From Bacteroidia bacterium (GTDB lineage: Bacteria > Bacteroidota > Bacteroidia > Cytophagales > Cyclobacteriaceae), in assembly GCA_025356795.1 (NCBI GenBank), contig JANXRR010000268.1, positions 1-16,865 on the forward strand: a DNA stretch of 16,865 bases, given 5' to 3'. Made by a program: the position numbers and the translations under genes. Positions within the stretch are counted from its first letter, which is position 1. The number at the start of each line of letters is the position of its first letter. The notes beneath the pieces are model-generated. The model was not told the DNA's origin, searched no databases, and saw nothing but the letters and a program-made list of their open reading frames with translations. Of the stretch, positions 14,907 to 16,865 are shown piece after piece.

Positions 14907-16445
14907 TTGGTTTCAAAAACTTTTGGTGGCGCAGTGCATGGCGTTAATGCAACAACCATTACCGTAGAAGTAAACGTTACGCAAGGTCAGCATTTTCATA
15001 TGAGTGGCCTGCCCGATAATGCTGTGAAGGAAAGCGCACATCGGGTAGAGTCTGCTATGAAAACAGCAGGCTTTTTTATGCCGCGCAATAAAGTGGTGGT
15101 TAACCTGGCCCCTGCTGATATTAGAAAGGAGGGCTCTGCCTATGATCTACCATTGGCTCTAACTATACTTAAAGCCTCGGGACAGATTGAAGCGGAACTG
15201 CTAGAACAGTATATTATTATGGGCGAGTTAGCACTTGATGGAGCATTGCGCCCCATCAAAGGAGTTTTGCCCATTGCAATACAAGCAAGAAAAGAAGGTT
15301 TCAAAGGATTTATACTTCCTAAATCAAATGCAAGCGAGGCAGCCATAGTAAATAACCTTGATATTATTGGTATTGAAACGTTGGGCGAAGCCATTGAATT
15401 TATTAGTGGCCGATTAGCCATCGAACCACTGACGGTTGATACCCGTGATATGTTTATGAGTCAGCTCAATAGTTATGATTCCGATTTTCGGGATGTGCAA
15501 GGCCAGGAAAATATTAAACGAGCTTTAGAGATTGCTGCAGCTGGCGGTCACAACGTGATTATGATTGGGCCGCCCGGAGCAGGCAAAACCATGTTAGCCA
15601 AACGCTTGCCTTCCATCCTTCCGCCACTCACTCTCAACGAAGCACTAGAAACAACTAAAATACATTCGGTAGCAGGCCGCTTAGGAGCCCATGCATCGTT
15701 ACTTACCACAAGGCCTTTTAGGTCGCCACATCATACAATTTCTGACATTGCCCTGGTAGGTGGGGGAGGTAACCCTCAACCTGGTGAAATCTCCCTTTCC
15801 CATAATGGCGTTTTGTTTTTAGATGAACTCCCAGAATTCAAGCGCTCGGTATTAGAGGTAATGCGCCAGCCAATGGAAGAAAGACGCGTGACTATTTCGC
15901 GGGCAAAAATTTCGATTGATTATCCTGCCAACTTTATGTTAGTAGCCAGTATGAATCCTTGCCCTTGTGGGTATTACAATCATCCCGAAAAAGAATGTGT
16001 GTGCGGTCCAGGAATTGTGCAACGGTATCTCAGCAAAGTGAGTGGCCCACTGTTAGATCGTATTGATCTACATGTGGAGGTAGTGCCCGTTAGTTTTGAC
16101 GAAATGACGGGCAAACGAAAATCTGAAACCAGCGATGAGATACGCGCTCGGGTTGTAAAAGCTCGCGAAACACAAAGCCTTAGATTTAAAGATCAAAAGG
16201 AAGTGTACTGCAATGCCATGATGCCAAGCAACATGGTGAAAGACATTTGCTGGATTAACGAGGCAGGAAAAGTATTGTTAAAAACTGCCATGGAGCGGTT
16301 GGGCTTATCTGCTAGGGCCTATGATAGAATTTTAAAGGTCTCGCGCACCATTGCAGACCTCGCAGGAACACCCGAAATAAAAATAGAACACCTGGCGGAA
16401 GCTATTCAATACCGCAGTTTAGACAGAGATGGATGGGCTGGGTGA
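14907..16445 (+). CDS. YifB/ComM-family Mg-chelatase-like AAA+ ATPase
   Basis: The 512-residue protein has the three-part layout of the YifB/ComM family. An N-terminal Lon-like S5-fold domain comes first (KTFGGAVHGVNATTITVEVN, then GLPDNAVKES). The AAA+ core follows, with Walker A GPPGAGKT at 221-228 and Walker B VLFLDE ending at D306/E307. A C-terminal Mg-chelatase-type domain completes it. A cysteine cluster (C352, C354, C364, C366) in the MNPCPCGYYNHP region is standard for the family. ComM is a hexameric helicase promoting branch migration during natural transformation; YifB function in Bacteroidota is not established. No ATG is available: the frame is closed by a stop at 14892-14894, and the first usable codon giving the usual N-terminus is TTG at 14907 (or ATT at 14904). 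It is 78 bp downstream of gmhA with no recognisable promoter between. Confidence 0.93.
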   Translation: MVSKTFGGAVHGVNATTITVEVNVTQGQHFHMSGLPDNAVKESAHRVESAMKTAGFFMPRNKVVVNLAPADIRKEGSAYDLPLALTILKASGQIEAELLEQYIIMGELALDGALRPIKGVLPIAIQARKEGFKGFILPKSNASEAAIVNNLDIIGIETLGEAIEFISGRLAIEPLTVDTRDMFMSQLNSYDSDFRDVQGQENIKRALEIAAAGGHNVIMIGPPGAGKTMLAKRLPSILPPLTLNEALETTKIHSVAGRLGAHASLLTTRPFRSPHHTISDIALVGGGGNPQPGEISLSHNGVLFLDELPEFKRSVLEVMRQPMEERRVTISRAKISIDYPANFMLVASMNPCPCGYYNHPEKECVCGPGIVQRYLSKVSGPLLDRIDLHVEVVPVSFDEMTGKRKSETSDEIRARVVKARETQSLRFKDQKEVYCNAMMPSNMVKDICWINEAGKVLLKTAMERLGLSARAYDRILKVSRTIADLAGTPEIKIEHLAEAIQYRSLDRDGWAG

Positions 16446-16449
16446 TTTT

Positions 16450-16614
16450 TTATTTCCCTTTCGCCTTCTCAAGCCTTTGCCTAATAGCTTCTGGTTCCTC
16501 TCCTTCTCTTACATTTTGTGGTGTGTTAGTCTCAGCTCTAGAGGTATCATAAGAAGTGGATTTTTTCTTCTGATGCTCAATATTCTTCGAAAGAAATTTA
16601 ATTACCCTTCTCAT
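16450..16614 (-). CDS. Possible small highly charged protein (54 residues)
   Basis: I do not recognise this short minus-strand frame. It encodes 54 residues from an ATG at 16614, starting MRRVIKFLSKNIEHQKKK and ending EEPEAIRQRLEKAKGK. The protein is rich in Lys, Arg and Glu, with a likely amphipathic C-terminal helix and no membrane segment. The composition looks protein-like and is more plausible than the hydrophobic, Leu/Phe-rich frame on the opposite strand. No clear ribosome binding site or TAnnTTTG box precedes it, and it converges on yifB with 4 bp between stop codons. It could be a real small protein gene or a chance frame. Confidence 0.4.
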   Translation of the reverse strand: MRRVIKFLSKNIEHQKKKSTSYDTSRAETNTPQNVREGEEPEAIRQRLEKAKGK

Positions 16615-16790
16615 AATATAGTAAGCTTTGTTCTGCGAATTTCACCATCTCCTAGCTTACATCTGTTATAGAGCTTCACAATTAGTTAGGTAATTCACGT
16701 ATTAGTCATCTTGATTTAAAATAGGGCATATTACTGAAAAATAGTTGGTGACACCCCTCTGGGGACATTGATAGTCATCTAGTTACAAAG
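16615..16790. other. Intergenic stretch without recognised gene
   Basis: No protein frame of note is seen on either strand. The stretch contains a 7-bp inverted repeat (GTAAGCT at 16621-16627, AGCTTAC at 16654-16660). It also holds a direct repeat TAGTCATCT at 16703-16711 and 16772-16780, and a short GC hairpin CCCCTCTGGGG at 16754-16764 adjoining the odd palindrome GGTGACACC. No tRNA-like fold was found. Confidence 0.5.
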
Positions 16791-16824
16791 AGTTTAGTGA
16801 AAGTGGTTTCACTAAACTTTTTTT
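16791..16824 (+). terminator. Strong intrinsic terminator
   Basis: A perfect 12-bp stem (AGTTTAGTGAAA at 16791-16802, TTTCACTAAACT at 16807-16818) with the loop GTGG is followed by a run of seven T on the plus strand. There is no T tract on the other side, so it acts on plus-strand transcripts. It lies 346 bp beyond the yifB stop, which would give a long 3' UTR if it ends that transcript. Confidence 0.85.
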
Positions 16825-16828
16825 GTTA

Positions 16829-16865
16829 ATGAGAAACACAAAAAAAGCGATGCTGGGCTTGTGGA
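16829..16865 (+). CDS. Start of a gene running off the right edge
   Basis: Immediately after the terminator an ATG opens a frame reading MRNTKKAMLGLW to the window end. A basic start followed by hydrophobic residues could be the beginning of a signal peptide or a membrane segment, but 12 codons are too few to classify. No promoter box was recognised between the terminator and the ATG. Confidence 0.35.
   Translation, partial: MRNTKKAMLGLW

Noticed and set aside
16429..16671. 80-codon plus-strand frame overlapping the yifB end
   Set aside because: The frame is Leu/Phe/Ser-rich and low-complexity, overlaps yifB out of frame, and is antisense to a more protein-like small frame.
16740..16790. 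Possible tRNA or other structured RNA gene before the terminator
   Set aside because: No acceptor stem, T-loop or cloverleaf could be built; only short local hairpins are present.
1..16865. CRISPR array, toxin-antitoxin, phage or defence system
   Set aside because: No regularly spaced repeats, no paired small toxin/antitoxin genes, and every sizeable gene matches an ordinary housekeeping or envelope family.

Overview
The window looks like chromosomal housekeeping DNA from a member of the Bacteroidota, probably Cytophagales-like. The evidence is AT-rich coding DNA, few Shine-Dalgarno sequences, several promoter elements of the TAnnTTTG type typical of the phylum, a zinc-free type B ribosomal protein L31, the GlmU-like protein that Bacteroidota use, and a Wzi/RemB-type outer-membrane protein. 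The placement below phylum level is inference from protein character, not from a search.

Layout. Positions 1-2780 (minus strand) carry a probable operon: a GTG-initiated CpsB/YwqE-type PHP-domain phosphatase, an NAD-dependent epimerase/dehydratase 2 bases later, and a TPR-repeat protein cut by the left edge. Diverging from it, hflX (GTPase) and an APC-family amino acid permease run on the plus strand. The permease converges on a second minus-strand cluster read in the order glmU-like, holB, lipoprotein cyclophilin, rmlD-like reductase. Upstream of that cluster lies rpmE (L31 type B), with its own promoter and a clear intrinsic terminator.

From 10.3 kb the strand switches. A Wzi/RemB-like outer-membrane barrel gene is followed 21 bp later by an MsbA-like ABC exporter. 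Next come a small two-helix membrane protein, gmhA (sedoheptulose-7-phosphate isomerase, heptose synthesis) and a YifB/ComM-type AAA+ ATPase. The last 420 bp hold a possible 54-residue minus-strand gene, a strong intrinsic terminator, and the first 12 codons of a gene that leaves the window.

Functional theme. Many genes bear on the cell envelope: CpsB-type phosphatase, sugar-nucleotide epimerase/reductase, GlmU-like enzyme, Wzi-like barrel, MsbA flippase and GmhA. They are mixed with replication (holB), translation (rpmE, hflX) and folding (cyclophilin) genes. I did not find a CRISPR array, rRNA, tRNA, recognisable transposase, phage gene or defence island. The more unusual points are small: non-ATG starts, very short predicted 5' leaders, a repeat-bearing promoter region before the small membrane gene, a helical insertion in the cyclophilin, and unexplained structure at the right edge.
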